64,000 nt of DNA from Cotesia glomerata (taxonomy: Eukaryota; Arthropoda; Insecta; Hymenoptera; Braconidae). The position numbers and the translations under genes are program-made. The stretch is taken from contig NC_058164.1 in the NCBI RefSeq assembly GCF_020080835.1, positions 186,001 through 250,000 of the forward strand, given 5' to 3'. Numbering within the stretch: position 1 is the first letter of the stretch; each line of letters starts with the position of its first letter. The notes under the pieces are model-generated. The model worked only from the letters and a program-made list of their open reading frames with translations. It ran no database searches and was not told where the DNA came from. This document shows, piece after piece, positions 36,424 through 48,822 of the stretch.

Positions 36424-38874
36424 GTAAGTCCGATAATCTAATATTAAATAAATTTTAAGTGTTTTATCCTGAGGTATTTTTTCAAGCTTGTCTAGTGAAG
36501 TAGCTTTATTCTAAATATAAAAGTTTAATAGTAGAACGGTTTGAGTGTCTGTAATAATAGAAACCTTGAAGGTCTTCTATGTATTACTGGCTATCTTTCA
36601 ATGAATACTTAAATGTATTTAATGGTTGGGTTTAATCGCGACTCTATGCATGTCATTCGACAAATTTTTATTTTACTTACAGCTCAACTGTTTAGAAAAT
36701 TGGCACCGTGTTTTAATTTTTTACGCGTACTTAATTTTAATAAATAAACACTCAGGAATGTTTTTAATTTGTAAACACTCACAGATTTAGATTGCTTAAA
36801 AATATTATCGATTACCAAAAATGTCAATAAATATTTAAAGATATAAATTTATACTTTTTTAATTATAAAGATAACGTTTAAGCGCTAGATACTTTATTGT
36901 TAGATTACACAATTATCTTTCTGTTAATTTATGAGTTTGCTCAGGTGATTAATGTCGAATAATATTTTAAGTGTAAGGTAAAGTACCCAGTAGTTGAACA
37001 GGTTTCAAAGTAGAACGCATTTGACCCTATTTTTAATATTTAAAGGTTTAATTATTAGTTTAAATTAGTGATTTTCATGAAAATTTAAATAATTTTGAAT
37101 TAATTGAAGCGCAAATAAAAATGATAATTGAATATTTATTTTTTGACTATGTTTTTAATAAAAAATATGGCAATAGGCACAACTAAAATTTTCAATGTAA
37201 ATTAAGTTGATCTAAAAATTTTTAGAATTTTTTTTTATTGAAAAAAAATTTTTTTTAATTTTCATTTGTAAAAAACTGGCAGTGCAATTTAAAAAAATAT
37301 TTTTTGTTCTAATTTAATTATTACAAAAAATTAAAAATGGTTAATTTTAGTATTATAAAATTTTTAATGTTAATTAATTTAATCTAAAAATTTTTAGAAT
37401 TTTTTTATTGAAAAATCATTTAAAAAAATTTTTAATTTTCATTTATAAAAACTTTAAAAACTGGCAGTGCAATTTAAAAAATATTTTTGTTCTAATTTAA
37501 TTATTTAAAAATTAAAAAATTAAATTATAAAAAATTAATTATAAAATTTTCAATGAAAATTAAGTTAACCGACATCTAATAATTTTTTTTTTATTAAAAA
37601 AAAATAAAAAAAAAAATTCATATGTAAAAAAATTTAAAAAACTACACGTGCAATTTTTTAAAAATATTTTTAGTACTAATTAAATGATTAAAAAAATTTC
37701 AAAAGAATTATAACGTATTATTGATTAATATTAAAAATAATAATGTGAAATATTTAATATGTTCATTAAAAAATGAGAAATATTTATATTTAATTTTTTA
37801 ATTACATTTTTTATTAATGACAAAACAAATTTTTAATTATAACTCAATTCAAAACATTCAATAATTTTTAACTTCACTAATTTTTAGCTATAAAAATGAT
37901 TTATTTATTTTTAAATTATATTTAAATAAATAAATAAAAAAATTATTTAATTTACATTATTTAAATTCTGGGTACCGCTTTTAAAATTTCGAGGGATAGA
38001 CGCTAAAAGTTTAATATAAAAATTATAGTTTATGTCTTTGCAAAAAATCTGTTTTATTTAGAAAAGACTATTTAATTAGCTACAATTTTTTTTACTTAAA
38101 ATAATAATATACCATTTTTTTTTACTGATTGTTCGGTTTACGGTTTAGTACCTTTTTTCATGAAAAACATGTAAATTTTTAAGAAAAAAAATATAATTGT
38201 TTTGATTTATAATTGAAAAAATTAACAGAAATCAATTACTGGAATAATAATAAAGTTAGCCGACATTTTTGATTTTTTATTTTGCTTAATTTATTAAATT
38301 ATAATTAAAAATATTTTTGAAAAATTGCACTTATAGTTTTAAAGTTTTAAAACAATAATTTAATTTAATTTTTTTAAACCCATACTAAGAAAATTATGAA
38401 AATTTAAGTATTTTGCATTGAACTGAATTTTTCTTTTCAGTTTTTTTTGAAGAAAAAAAAAAAAAAATTTCTTTTTAGAATTTTGAAATTGAATTTTTAT
38501 TCGAAAAACTCCTTAAGTCACTGACTTATGGGGTTTCTCAACTAAACGAGATTTATATCGACCGATTGGTTAGGTCTCGAGCACGGATTTAATATTTTTG
38601 GTGCTGTTATAAGTAAGGGGTAATTCAAAGAACCGAAAAATCCAATAAACTCGATTTCGAAAAATATGACTTATGGGGTTTCTCGATTCAGATCGTAACT
38701 TAGATAGACTTTGCTTTAAGACAACGTTATTATTTTTTATTATTATCATTTCCATTACTGTTAAACTATTATTATTATTACTATGTATTCATTAGTATGT
38801 AAGCCCCTTAGGAAGCTAAGGCTTCAGGGTCTAAAAATTTTGATAAAAAAAAAATAAATATTAAAATTACTTAC
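36424..38874. other. Gap between two truncated, converging genes
   Basis: No exon of either PIP4K or RFX is recognisable. The gap holds A/T-rich sequence with about 185-base tandem repeats at 37140-37700 (AAAAACTGGCAGTGCAATTT), one half of a MITE starting AAGTTAGCCGAC at 38253, and a less AT-rich patch at 38510-38720 with two TGACTTATGGGGTTTCTC words. Any rearrangement junction should lie here. Confidence 0.6.
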
Positions 38875-39457
38875 TTGTATTCATCATAAACTTCTTGTTT
38901 TGGCAAAGAGACTTCAGGATCTTCTTCCAAATGTGTTTTAATCCACATAATAGTCTGATGAATTTCATAACGATTACCAAGAGGATTTAATGGTTGTCTC
39001 AATGGATCAACCGTACCACTAGGATTTGTCAATAATGCTGGCAATTTCAGGTACAACAGTAACTTTTCATCCACCTTAAGCTGTTCAACTTGAAGATAAA
39101 TTTCGTCAACTCGTAGTTTAGATTCCTCACTAAAATATTTTTAAATAATTAATCAAGATAATTATAATAATAATAAGTATTATTAAATTAAAGTAAAAAC
39201 AAACCTGATACTATCCTCAATAAGATGACGTATTTTATCATTTTTAGCTGCCAATGACAATCCATGTGAGTTGGTATTTAATTTAGCAGCAATAATCTCC
39301 TGAAGATCGGGATGAAAACCATTGGACTGTCGTGAACTATTTGTACTGCGTTCACGGGTTATTGCAGATGAATGATCATCATTAATTAAATTATTTGATG
39401 ATAATGGGGTTGTCGAAATTTGCGTTGGTGTTGAGGTAGTTGTAGTTGCCGTACTAG

Positions 39458-39491
<34 letters not shown>

Positions 39492-39650
39492 AGATGCTCC
39501 AGTATCGTAGCTTCCACTATCAATTTCTCCACAAATAATCTCATTAGACTCTTTTTTAATTTTCCTCGAGTCAAAGGCACCTTCTTCAACCGTCCGATGA
39601 CTTTTATAATTATATTTTGCATGATTCGTGTTAGCGTTCATCGTATCCAT
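38875..39650 (-). CDS. RFX5/RFX7-type transcription factor, first two coding exons only
   Basis: RFX proteins bind X-box DNA through a winged-helix domain. Exons on the minus strand, 39650-39205 and 39129-38875, encode 233 residues. The first is low-complexity (poly-Thr from a GTT/ACA repeat) and ends in LQEIIAAKLNTNSHGLSLAA...IRHLIEDSIS. The second has VDEIYLQVEQLKVDEKLLLY, then LKLP and WIKTHLEEDPEVSLPKQEVY, then DEYK. The SLPKQEVYDEYK stretch is the start of the RFX DNA-binding domain as in vertebrate RFX5/RFX7. The open donor (AA|gtaagt) requires further exons to the left, but none is visible between here and the RSG1 gene. The missing part includes most of the DNA-binding domain. The exons look intact, so the truncation is recent or the gene continues elsewhere. 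Confidence 0.8.
39459..39492. repeat. (GTT)n run encoding poly-Thr in the RFX exon
   Basis: About eleven GTT triplets on the plus strand, read as ACA/ACG-type codons in the minus-strand gene. Confidence 0.85.
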
Positions 39651-39864
39651 CCAAAGCCACCACTGCCACCACCTGCTGTTTAACCTTTTTAATCTTCTCC
39701 AGCTCCAATAATTAAATATCTAAATAAACAAAATTTTTCTTTTACTTTTTTAAAATTATTATTATTAAATATTGATTTTATAGATATTATTATGATGACT
39801 TTTATTATTAAATATTACGTCAAAGTTCAGTAAGTGACATTAGCGGCTTTAAGTCATAATACTA

Positions 39865-39997
39865 AAGTTAGCCGACGTTTTAGTTTTTATTTTCTTTTAA
39901 TAATTAAATTAGAACAAAAAAGATTTTTAAAAATTGCACTTAAAATTTTTTTATTTTTTATTAAAAATCCTAAAAACTTTTAAATGTCGGCTAACTT
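39865..39997. mobile_element. 133-bp MITE, TIR AAGTTAGCCGAC
   Basis: AAGTTAGCCGACGTTT at the left is mirrored by AAATGTCGGCTAACTT at the right, around an A/T-rich centre. It lies just upstream of the RFX start. Relatives: 34008-34169 and a half copy at 38253. Confidence 0.75.
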
Positions 39998-40527
39998 AAT
40001 TTTTATTTTCAAGTCAACTATATTCATCCATTTTATCATTTATAACTTGTTAATAACTTCGATTTTTATTCTTCAATATTAATTATTATTAATAATAAAA
40101 AATAAATTTCAGAAGCTCTATTGTTAAAACTTTAATAACCGACTCGAGTTTTTTGTTCATTTTTATTATTCGATTATACTTACTCAATTTAAATATTTAA
40201 TTATCACCACATTGTTGTAATCGATTGTAATTAACCCGATTTTATGTATACAAAATTTGATATTAATTATTAAAAATTTTAACAGTTTATAGTATATATT
40301 CTTAACTAAAAAAAAAATAAAAAATAAAACAAAATAATTAATTAAACCACGACTTTTAGTGCTAACACACGGGGCCGCCTTTTAATCCATTGGTGCGGTG
40401 GAGCCTCTTGTTGTCTATACCAGTCCATACCATGCATCATCAACTTATACACCAGCAAAAGCCAAAACTTGTTCTTACTTTTAATCACTTGAACTTAATA
40501 TTTTGCTTTTAATGTAATTACTGCTTC

Positions 40528-41160
40528 AATTAATAAATTCATCACAACAAACAATTGTTAAAATTTTAATGAAATAAAAAATTACATTTTAAACTAGTTT
40601 TTTTCTTTCTCTTTCTCGATTTTTTTTTTCCGACTTCACTTTTTATTTTACTTTGTTTATAATACTTTTTCATTTTTATAATCCCTTTAGATTAATATTT
40701 ATAGATTTAATTATTATTAGATTTTAAACAAATTTAATAATTATTTTTCCGTGTGTTTCATTGAATTAATTTTTATTTTTCCTTCTCTCGGTTATTAAAT
40801 ATATGTACATACACTGGACATCATCTCTTACCTCTCACACTCTCACACATCATACTTGCTTACAGCTCACAGTAATCCGTATTAATAAGTGACATATATA
40901 TGTGTATATATCTGAGAATGTGTGATATTCTTTTCGTGTTTTCTATTTTCTACTGATGCTTTCTGCTATTTGCTGTTTTTAACGGTTGTATATAGTTACG
41001 AAGAAAATAATCGCTAGATGGAGCTAAATGTATCTTTGCAATATAAATTAATTAAAAAATTTATTTTTATCCTTTTAGTTAGTTAAGAAAAATAAAAAAA
41101 TGGTCGTGACTGCTAATTTTAATGTCATTTTTATTAATATTTGATGTTTCTATTTTTTAA
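40528..41160. repeat. Left-flank block, copy 2 (direct repeat of 20635-21270)
   Basis: Near-identical to 20635-21270. Here it directly follows the 5' side of the RFX gene fragment, so it may originally be RFX upstream DNA that was duplicated with the element. Confidence 0.85.
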
Positions 41161-41724
41161 TTACTAAAAAAATAATAAGCGTGCGCACCCACCATGAGAA
41201 ATATGACGAGAAATGTGTCACACTGGCGTGCGACGCCATGATTGTGTTATTTATTAAAAAATCTGCAGGTGGCTTCACACTTCAGTCACATCACAATACG
41301 CGAAATGAAAACTTGAAATTTAAAAATCATTTTATATTTCACATTTTATTAATTTACATTTAAAAATTAAATAAGTTTTATGAAACGATTGTACTGTAAA
41401 TAAGTATTTAACAGTTTTAATTGATAAAAAAAGTGTCAATTAATATTTTCAATAAAATATTATTTTTAATAAATTACCACGTGTTTTAATTTTAATTTTT
41501 CAACATAAAATTGTTAATTTCTTTGTTTAAAGTTACTTTTTTTTTCTTAAAAACTATATGAATGGATGCACGGTGGCTTGCTCTTGGTCTAAAAAATATT
41601 CGCGGTCGCCGATTAGTCGCGCTTAACCTATAAAATAATAAAAACTACAAAAATCAGCAACTCCCAAAAAGTCACGTAAGGGACACTAGGGTGGGGGTTG
41701 TAGTGGGGGTATCTGGAAAGGGCA

Positions 41725-41759
41725 TATAAGAAGGGGCAGTTACCCCGAGGAGCTCAGTT
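41725..41759 (+). promoter_or_regulatory. Arm promoter P1 with intact TATAAG (element 2 left arm)
   Basis: TATAAG at 41725-41730 and initiator TCAGTT at 41754-41759 (A at 41756), 31 bases apart. It is the only one of the four large arms that keeps TATAAG, so it is the best candidate for an active copy. Confidence 0.65.
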
Positions 41760-41871
41760 CCCGGACGGCCGGCCAAGGGTGCACATCGAGCAATGATGTC
41801 GTAAACTTTGCCAGTCGTCCATATTACCCTCTCGAGTAGTTTTTTATCGCGTCTTTGTGTTTTGCGTATAC

Positions 41872-43120
41872 TAGAGTCGTTTTATAATTTTCAATAAAGT
41901 AGAATCAGTTTTGAAAAATTTAAAGTGTAGAGTCATACTCGTGTTAGTTATCGGTATTTTCATTAAACTTTCACCACGCTGCCAAATTGATTCGCGTTTT
42001 TGTTGATTTTTAGACAATTATTAAATTAAATTCAGTGTTTTTTTTATTTTAATTAAATTCAGACACATCCACACACAGACATACACACACAATTACCCTA
42101 AACCTTTACTTATCTTTCTGTCTATCTTTTTAATTTTATTCTCGGTCAGTTTTCTTATAAATTGTAGAGTCATTTAATTTTTAATTAGCTTCAACCCTTA
42201 ATCATACACACACACACACACACTTCCGGCTCTTCTTAAAGGAGTTTCTTTCAACTCTTTTGGGGAGAGTTTTCTTACCGTTCTCCGTTCGTTTGCTACC
42301 ATTAGATTCTCGCGTCGTCTCGTCGTATTTACAATTCGGTTTATAATTAGTTCGGTGGTTTTGTGCGTTCTTTTAAATAATTAATTATTAAACGGGCAGT
42401 TAGCGTAGAGTCAGTCGTCTCGGTGAATTTTCACAAGCGTGAAGTATCGTTGCTTGATGATGGTGCGCAACATCATCTTGCATATAAGATCTTCCTGGGA
42501 AATCAAATTAATCCTGATCTTTGGGAATTCATTTGGGATTAAGCATGTTCACCCCTTGAGTGCCCGGGCGCGATTTGGGTGACGGTTTAATCCCTTTTTA
42601 ATTTTCTCTGATCAATTCTTTTGCTTTCCAAGTTTTAAAATTCATCGAGCGACATTGTTTAATTAAATAATAAATAAATAAATAGAGTCATTTTGTTGCC
42701 AACTGCCCCGTTTTTGCTCGCGATTAGTTTTTTTTTGCTAACAATGATAATAAATAGTATACCATCGAGCTGATTTCGCGGTTCGCGTTTTTTCTATCGC
42801 GGTCTTTTCGGGCTCCACACTATCTTTTCACACTAACACACACACACTCACCACCCCCTTACCAACCCCCCCCCTTTTTTTTTTTTAATTAAATAATAAA
42901 CAATAAAGTAGAGTCATTTTTTTTATCCAAAACTGACCGTGCCTTTTAGCGTCACTTCTTTTCTTTTCCTTCTTTCTTTGTCGTGAGAGCCTACTGACGA
43001 CAAAACCACTCCTTACACTCTTACTTACACTTCAATAGACCGGTTGCAGTAGTTTCTTTTTTTTTTTACAATTAAATTCATCGTTTAATTAATTCATAAA
43101 TAAATAAATACCGTAAAGTC
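41872..43120 (+). repeat. TAGAGTC-punctuated block series (element 2 left arm)
   Basis: Same order and spacing as 21985-23231, from TAGAGTC at 41872 to TAAAGTC at 43114. Confidence 0.7.
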
Positions 43121-43360
43121 ACGCGTGTGGGCACAAACAATCGAATCGCAAAAGTATTTATGACTACTTTTTGCATTCGATTCGTTGCCATTTTTGTATT
43201 TTTTTTTTTTCGTGTTGTGAATCAATTTGGCATTCATCATCAATATCATCTAATAATACCGATAATTAATGCGAGGTTTTCAATTAGTTCGCGTCAATTA
43301 ATTTTTATCGCCATTAGATTAAATATAAAATAATAAATAATTTAGTGAAAATCGAGAGGG

Positions 43361-43368
43361 TATAAAAA
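43361..43368 (+). promoter_or_regulatory. Arm promoter P2, TATAAAAA (element 2 left arm)
   Basis: Identical context to the other three P2 boxes (GAGGG before, GGGGGCTGC after). Confidence 0.6.
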
Positions 43369-43409
43369 GGGGGCTGCTAATACGTTTTTTTAGTGTGTTT
43401 CTACAGGAA

Positions 43410-44390
43410 GTATGCCAAGGAATCAAGGACAAGAGGATTCAGCCAAGGACCAGGACTCAGTAATCCAATCAAGGACCAAAAAGTAAGGATTACTCAATAA
43501 TAAAAGTGTTAATGTGAATAGTGTTGAAAGTGATGACTTAAAGATATTAATCAGTGATTGATTAATGTGTGTCTAATAGATGGATGGACCAAGGATTAAG
43601 GTAAAAGCCCCAATAGATGATCACGTACCAGTATGTGATCACTCCATGTATCTGTATATCTATATTCACAAATATAGGTATACAAATACATGGAGTGATC
43701 ATATACTGGTACATGATCATCTATTGGGGCTTTTACCTTACACAAGAATAAAAAGTGTTATCAGTGATTAAGGTAAAAGCCCCAATAGATGATCATGTAC
43801 CAGTATATGATCACTCCATGTATTTGTATACCTATATTTGTGAATATAGATATACAGATACATGGAGTGATCATATACTGGTACGTGATCATCTATTGGG
43901 GCTTTTACCTTAATCCTTGGTCCATCCATCTAGACACACATTAATCAATCACTGATTAATATCTTAATACCTTAATCACTGATAACACTTTTTATTCTTG
44001 TGTAAGGTAAAAGCCCCGATAGATGATCATGTACCAGTATATGATCACTCCATGTATTTGTATACCTATATTTGTGAATACAAATACAGGTACATGATCA
44101 TATTTTGGGGCTTTTACCTTATAGTGAATTAAACAAGTTACTTAACAGTGTGTTCTGTGGTATGTTCAGAAGGAAGGACCAAAGATGCGAGGACCAAGGA
44201 TGACAAAATAATTCAAGGACAAGGACCAGCGATTCAACAATTCACGGGAGAAGGAACGAGAGGACCAGCAAGCAACCAACGATCCGAGGATTCAAGAATT
44301 CAAGCGGAAGACGAGGAAATCCATGGACCAGAAGAGCCGACCAATTCAATCAAGGACTAGGATCAAGAGGACTGGGATTCAACAAAAAGA
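43410..44390 (+). repeat. CAAGGAC repeats and three hairpins (element 2 left arm)
   Basis: Palindromes at about 43597-43740, 43770-43914 and 44006-44122, all of the GGTAAAAGCCCC family with loops of a few bases. Purine-rich repeats flank them at 43412-43485 and 44165-44385. The third hairpin is shortened in the same way as 30899-31016. Confidence 0.7.
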
Positions 44391-44439
44391 GTAAATTAGT
44401 ATTTTTATAATTTTTTTATTACTTTTACTATTATTTATT

Positions 44440-45257
44440 TAATTTTTTTAGAATCCTAAATTTAATTTCCCTCACATATGATTATTATTATTATTCAATT
44501 AATTTTTTTGCAGCGTCCCCCAAATTTTAATCCCCTCTGATATTATTATTATTATTATTTATGTATTTAATCATTTTCAGCGCCCCCTAAATTTTACTCC
44601 CCCTGATATGTTTATTATTATTTATTTAATTTTCTTAGTGCCCCAAATTTTATTCTCTATTAATATTTATTTATTTAATTATTTACAGCACCTTAAATTT
44701 AAACCCCCTCTAATATTATTATTATTATTTTTTATTTAATTATTTACAGCATCCCAAATTTTAACCCCCTCTAATGTTATGATTATTATTATTATTTAAT
44801 AATTTAATTTTTTACAGCACCCTAAATTTTAACCCCTTCTAACATTATTATTAATTATTTATTTATTTATTTACAGCACCCCAAATTATAACCTCCTTTA
44901 ATATTATTATTATTATTATTTATTTCTTTTTTACTGCGCCTACATTTTAACCCCTTCCAATATTATTATTATTTAATTATTTAATTATTTACAGCACCCT
45001 GAATTTTAACCCCCTCTAATACTATTATTATTTAATTTATTTATTTAATTTTTTACAGCGCCCCGAATTTTAATCCCCTCTAATATTATTATTATTATTC
45101 ATTTAATTTTTTTCAGCGCGCTGAATTTTTATTCCCTGATATTATTTTTATTATTAATTTCATTTTTTTTCAGCACTCTAAATTTTAACCCTTCTAACAT
45201 TATTATTAATTATTTATTTATTTATTTACAGCACCCCAAATTAAAAACCTCCTTTAA

Positions 45258-45300
<43 letters not shown>

Positions 45301-45585
45301 TATTTGTTTTTTACTGCGCCCACATTTTAACCCCCTCCAATATTATTATTATTTAATTATTTAATTTATTTATTTAATTTTTTACAGCGCCCCGAATTTT
45401 AATCCCCTCTAATATTATTATTATTATTCATTTAATTTTTTTCAGCGCGCTGAATTTTTATTCCCTGATATTATTTTTATTATTAATTTCATTTTTTTCA
45501 GCACCCTAAATTTTAACCCCTTCTAACATTATTATTAATTATTTATTTATTTATTTACAGCACCCCAAATTAAAACCTCCTTTAA

Positions 45586-45625
<40 letters not shown>

Positions 45626-46080
45626 TATTTCTTTTTTACTGCGCCCACATTTTAACCCCTTCCAATATTATTATTATTTAATTATTTAATTATTTACAGC
45701 GCCCCGAATTTTAATCCCCTCTAATATTATTATTATTATTTATTTAATTTTTTTCAGCGCGCTGAATTTTTATTCCCTGATATTATTTTTATTATTTTCA
45801 TTTTTTTCAGCACCCTAAATTTTAATCCCCTTCTAATAATATTTTTCTTATTTATTCATTCTTTCAGCACCCCAAATTTTAATCCCCTCTAATATTATCA
45901 TTATTATTTATTTAATTATTTTTCCTGGGGCGCCCCAAAATCTGATTCCCACTAATATTATTATTCCTATTTATTTAATTTTTTCAGCTCCCCAGAATTA
46001 CCCACCCCTAATATTATCAGTTTAATTAAATTTAATTTTTTGTTTCAGCTCCCCGTTAAATAATTAATTTCCACCTATAA
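44440..46080 (+). repeat. B-type tandem array of splice-acceptor-like monomers (element 2 left arm)
   Basis: Monomers begin CAGCGCCCC, CAGCACCCC or CAGCGCGCTG after a T-rich tract and end in (ATT)n. The higher-order repeat is visible from recurring ATTTACAGCACCCCAAATTA (about 44870, 45230 and 45555; period roughly 320-360). Confidence 0.85.
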
Positions 46081-46130
46081 TATTAATAATAGAATAATCA
46101 TTTTCTAATTTTGTTTGTATCTTATTTTAT

Positions 46131-46190
46131 GTTGTATGATTGTATGATTGTATGATTGTATGATTGTATGATTGTATGATTGTATGAGTG
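46131..46190. repeat. (TATGATTG)n microsatellite
   Basis: Seven or so 8-base units; the reverse-complement counterpart at 28489-28535 has fewer. Confidence 0.9.
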
Positions 46191-46249
46191 AGATAATTAT
46201 AATTGTGTGCTGTATGATAAATGTGTGATGTATGATGTATGATAAATGG

Positions 46250-46570
46250 ACCTCCGCAATAAGGTGGTCCAATTATGTAAGCTGTGTTGGCCGGGTTTCC
46301 CTGGGGTTTCCTAAAAGTTTGGCTTTAAGAAGCCAAACGAAGGCCGGTACAATTAATATCGTTACTGGTTAACGATATTAATTGTAGGTGAATGCGCACA
46401 GTTCCGTTCCCCAGTCGCGTAATTTTTTTTTTTTTTTTTATTCAATAAAGTGAATTATTTCACCTAAACAAAAGAATCACGTCTTGTTATTTGGCTTATT
46501 CCTTCCCCTTAGTTTTAATTCGATTTTAAGTAGTTTATAATTAGATTTAAGACTCACATCAACTCTCCTG
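46250..46570 (+). ncRNA. Structured end module (element 2 left arm)
   Basis: Stems GTTTGGCTT/AAGCCAAAC and ACAATTAATATCGTTA with its complement, then CCCCAGTCGCGTAA, a T run and AATAAA at 46444-46449. It matches 28120-28420 in reverse. Confidence 0.45.
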
Positions 46571-47697
46571 GCGCAGCTCATGGGTTAAAAAGGTAATTAT
46601 AATATATATATTTATTAATTATTAAAAAAGTATGAAGTAAAAAAAAAAGTCTAGTCTTTTAGTAATAGTTTCTTTAAAAACTGTTTGGGTTATTAAAAAA
46701 TTACCCTTAAAAAATTCCAAAATTCCCAAACAACCATTGGTTTAATTAAAAAAAAAAAAAAAAAAAAACAGTTGTTAGATAATATATTAGAATTAACATC
46801 AATTATCCAATAATATCGCGTCATATTAAAATTTAGTTACATTACTTGATTAAAATAAAAAATAAAAAAAAAAAAGAATGATTACGAGAAGCTTAACGAA
46901 GGCCAGTTCAATCAATGTCGTTGCCGATTAATAATATTAATTGTAGATAAATGTTGTTTTTTTTTTTTTTTTAATAAAGCAAATCATTTCTCCCTTAAAA
47001 AAAAAAATTCTGTCTTATTATTTATCTGATTCTTTTTCCTTTAGTTGTAATTAGTTTGTAAGTAAATTTAAGCATGATTCTTTAAGGAAGTCCTTTCTGC
47101 TCCAGTTGAGTCATAACAACTGTAGTAGTAAATTTTCAATAAATTAAAATACAAAACCCATAAAAATTCCTAAAATTAAAAATAAATAGTATATGAGGCA
47201 TTAATCGTTGAAATTTTGAAAATTAAAAAAAAAATAGTTAAATACAAAAATTAATTTGACTGTTGTAAATCAGCTGTTAGTAACCTGTCCGTGATTTGGC
47301 AATGCTTTATTTCGGTTGTTTACATTTTTATTTGCACAATATAACCTTAACTGTGTTTAACTTTTTGCAGTCAGTGTAAATAAATAAATTAATTAAAAAT
47401 GTTTAGTCACAAAACCATAACATTCTAATGTCTCATGGCAGGAATGCTAGTATTTTTTAATTATTGTTTTATTTTTCAATTATGAATTATGAAAATTTGT
47501 TAACAATAAATTAACTAAAGTATGCATGAAAACATAAGCGCGTTGAAGTTTAGTTTGAATTTATTGAATGGTCTGAAGCTTGCGCGCTACGCAACGTTGC
47601 CAAATCTTTTGACTCCATTTTATTGTAGGTAACTTGAGAATTTTTGTGATTTTTAAATATTAATTTCTCAATAAATATCCTCAGTAACTGATATATT

Positions 47698-47892
47698 TTA
47701 TTGCAAAAAAGAAACCTGAATATTTGGAAAATCTGATTTTAGTTTTTTTACTTCATCTAATCCATGACTGATAGTATAATTCGAGAAATACTGCAAACGT
47801 CTGATTTTCTCATAAGACTCTGAACAAATACTAACATTTAAAAATGTTATTTTTTCAAAAATTTGTCCGGTAAAGTATAATTTAAACCTCAC
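47698..47892 (-). pseudogene. Unrecognised 64-codon frame in the interior of element 2
   Basis: The frame contains FLNVSICSESYEKIRRLQYF and LKSDFPNIQVSFLQ. It has no ATG; an acceptor-like TTATAG precedes it and a donor-like CAG|GTTTCT lies near the end, so it may be an exon remnant. The counterpart at 26813-27020 (plus) is the same sequence with a stop and single-base A insertions (GAAGTAAAAAAAACT). I do not recognise the family. Confidence 0.25.
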
Positions 47893-48229
47893 TATAAGAT
47901 AAATAAGGACCTTAACTATTAGAAAAAATTAAATTTACTCATAATCTAATATTTTTATTTTACATTGGCGGCGAAAGGACCTCCTTAAATTTTCTGGTGC
48001 GGCTTGCAGTAAATCATGGTAAGTATGAAATTTTAATTGCCCGAAACTGTTTAAATTTAAGTATTTTACTAGTGATGGATTTAATTTTAATTCGAGAACG
48101 ATTTACTTCTTTTTGTTTTTATTTTCTATTTTTTGTCTATAATTTTCATTGTTTTTTAAAATTAAATTTAATTAATAGTTATTAAATAAATAATATATAA
48201 TTACCGTATGTTTATATCCTTGAAACTGC

Positions 48230-48540
48230 CGCAGGAACATGTAGAAATCTTTCTTAAATCTAACTATAATCTACTTATGAGCTAATTAAGACTAAAGGAA
48301 CAGGGTTGAGATAAATGATAAGGCAGAATTTTATTCGTTAGGGCGAGTATTCGCTTTATTGAATAAAAAAAAAAAAATTACGCGACTGGGGACGCAACTG
48401 TGCGCATTCACCTACAATTAATATCGTTAACCAGTAACGATATTAATTGTACCGGCCTTCGTTTGGCTTTTTAATGCCAAACTTTTGGGAAACCCCAGAG
48501 AAACCCGGCCGACACAGCTTACAAAATTAAACCACTTTTT
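48230..48540 (-). ncRNA. Structured end module (element 2 right arm)
   Basis: Reverse-complement match of 26120-26470, with AATAAA (minus) at 48355-48360 and the same stems. Confidence 0.45.
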
Positions 48541-48670
48541 AGAGTGGCTCAAAAATTACACACATCATACGTCACACACAATAATAATTACTCGCATACA
48601 ATCACACGATATAAAATATTATACCGGTATAATAATTTTTCTTATTATAATGTGTAAATACATATATGGG

Positions 48671-48822
48671 CCCTGTTTAAAAATATTGATTGAAAAGAAT
48701 TGAAAATTATGAAATTCGAATACTTTTCAATCATTTCAATTCTTTTGTTTGTATATATAGATTTACAGTTTGCATGGAGTGACCGCTTTTCAATTCTTTT
48801 CAATCAGTATTTTTAACCAGGG
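48671..48822. mobile_element. 152-bp MITE with TIR starting CCCTG (second copy)
   Basis: The same length and position in the arm as 25886-26037, in reverse orientation. The shared insertion marks the A-type arms as descendants of one arm. Confidence 0.8.

Larger units (their letters stand above)
41756..46470 (+). ncRNA. Candidate long noncoding transcription unit (element 2 left arm)
   Basis: Inference from the order of signals: P1 promoter at 41725, TAGAGTC blocks from 41872 to 43120, second TATA box at 43361, purine-rich CAAGGAC segments, hairpins, a splice-acceptor-like array, a structured end module and AATAAA at 46444-46449. No coding frame of note lies within. The three other arms have the same order. 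Transcription has not been shown by anything in the sequence. Confidence 0.35.

Noticed and set aside
44148..44360. 70-codon frame beginning CSVVCSEGRTKDARTKDD, identical at 30871-30659
   Set aside because: It has no ATG start, is built from CAAGGAC nucleotide repeats, and identity is explained by recent duplication of the arm.
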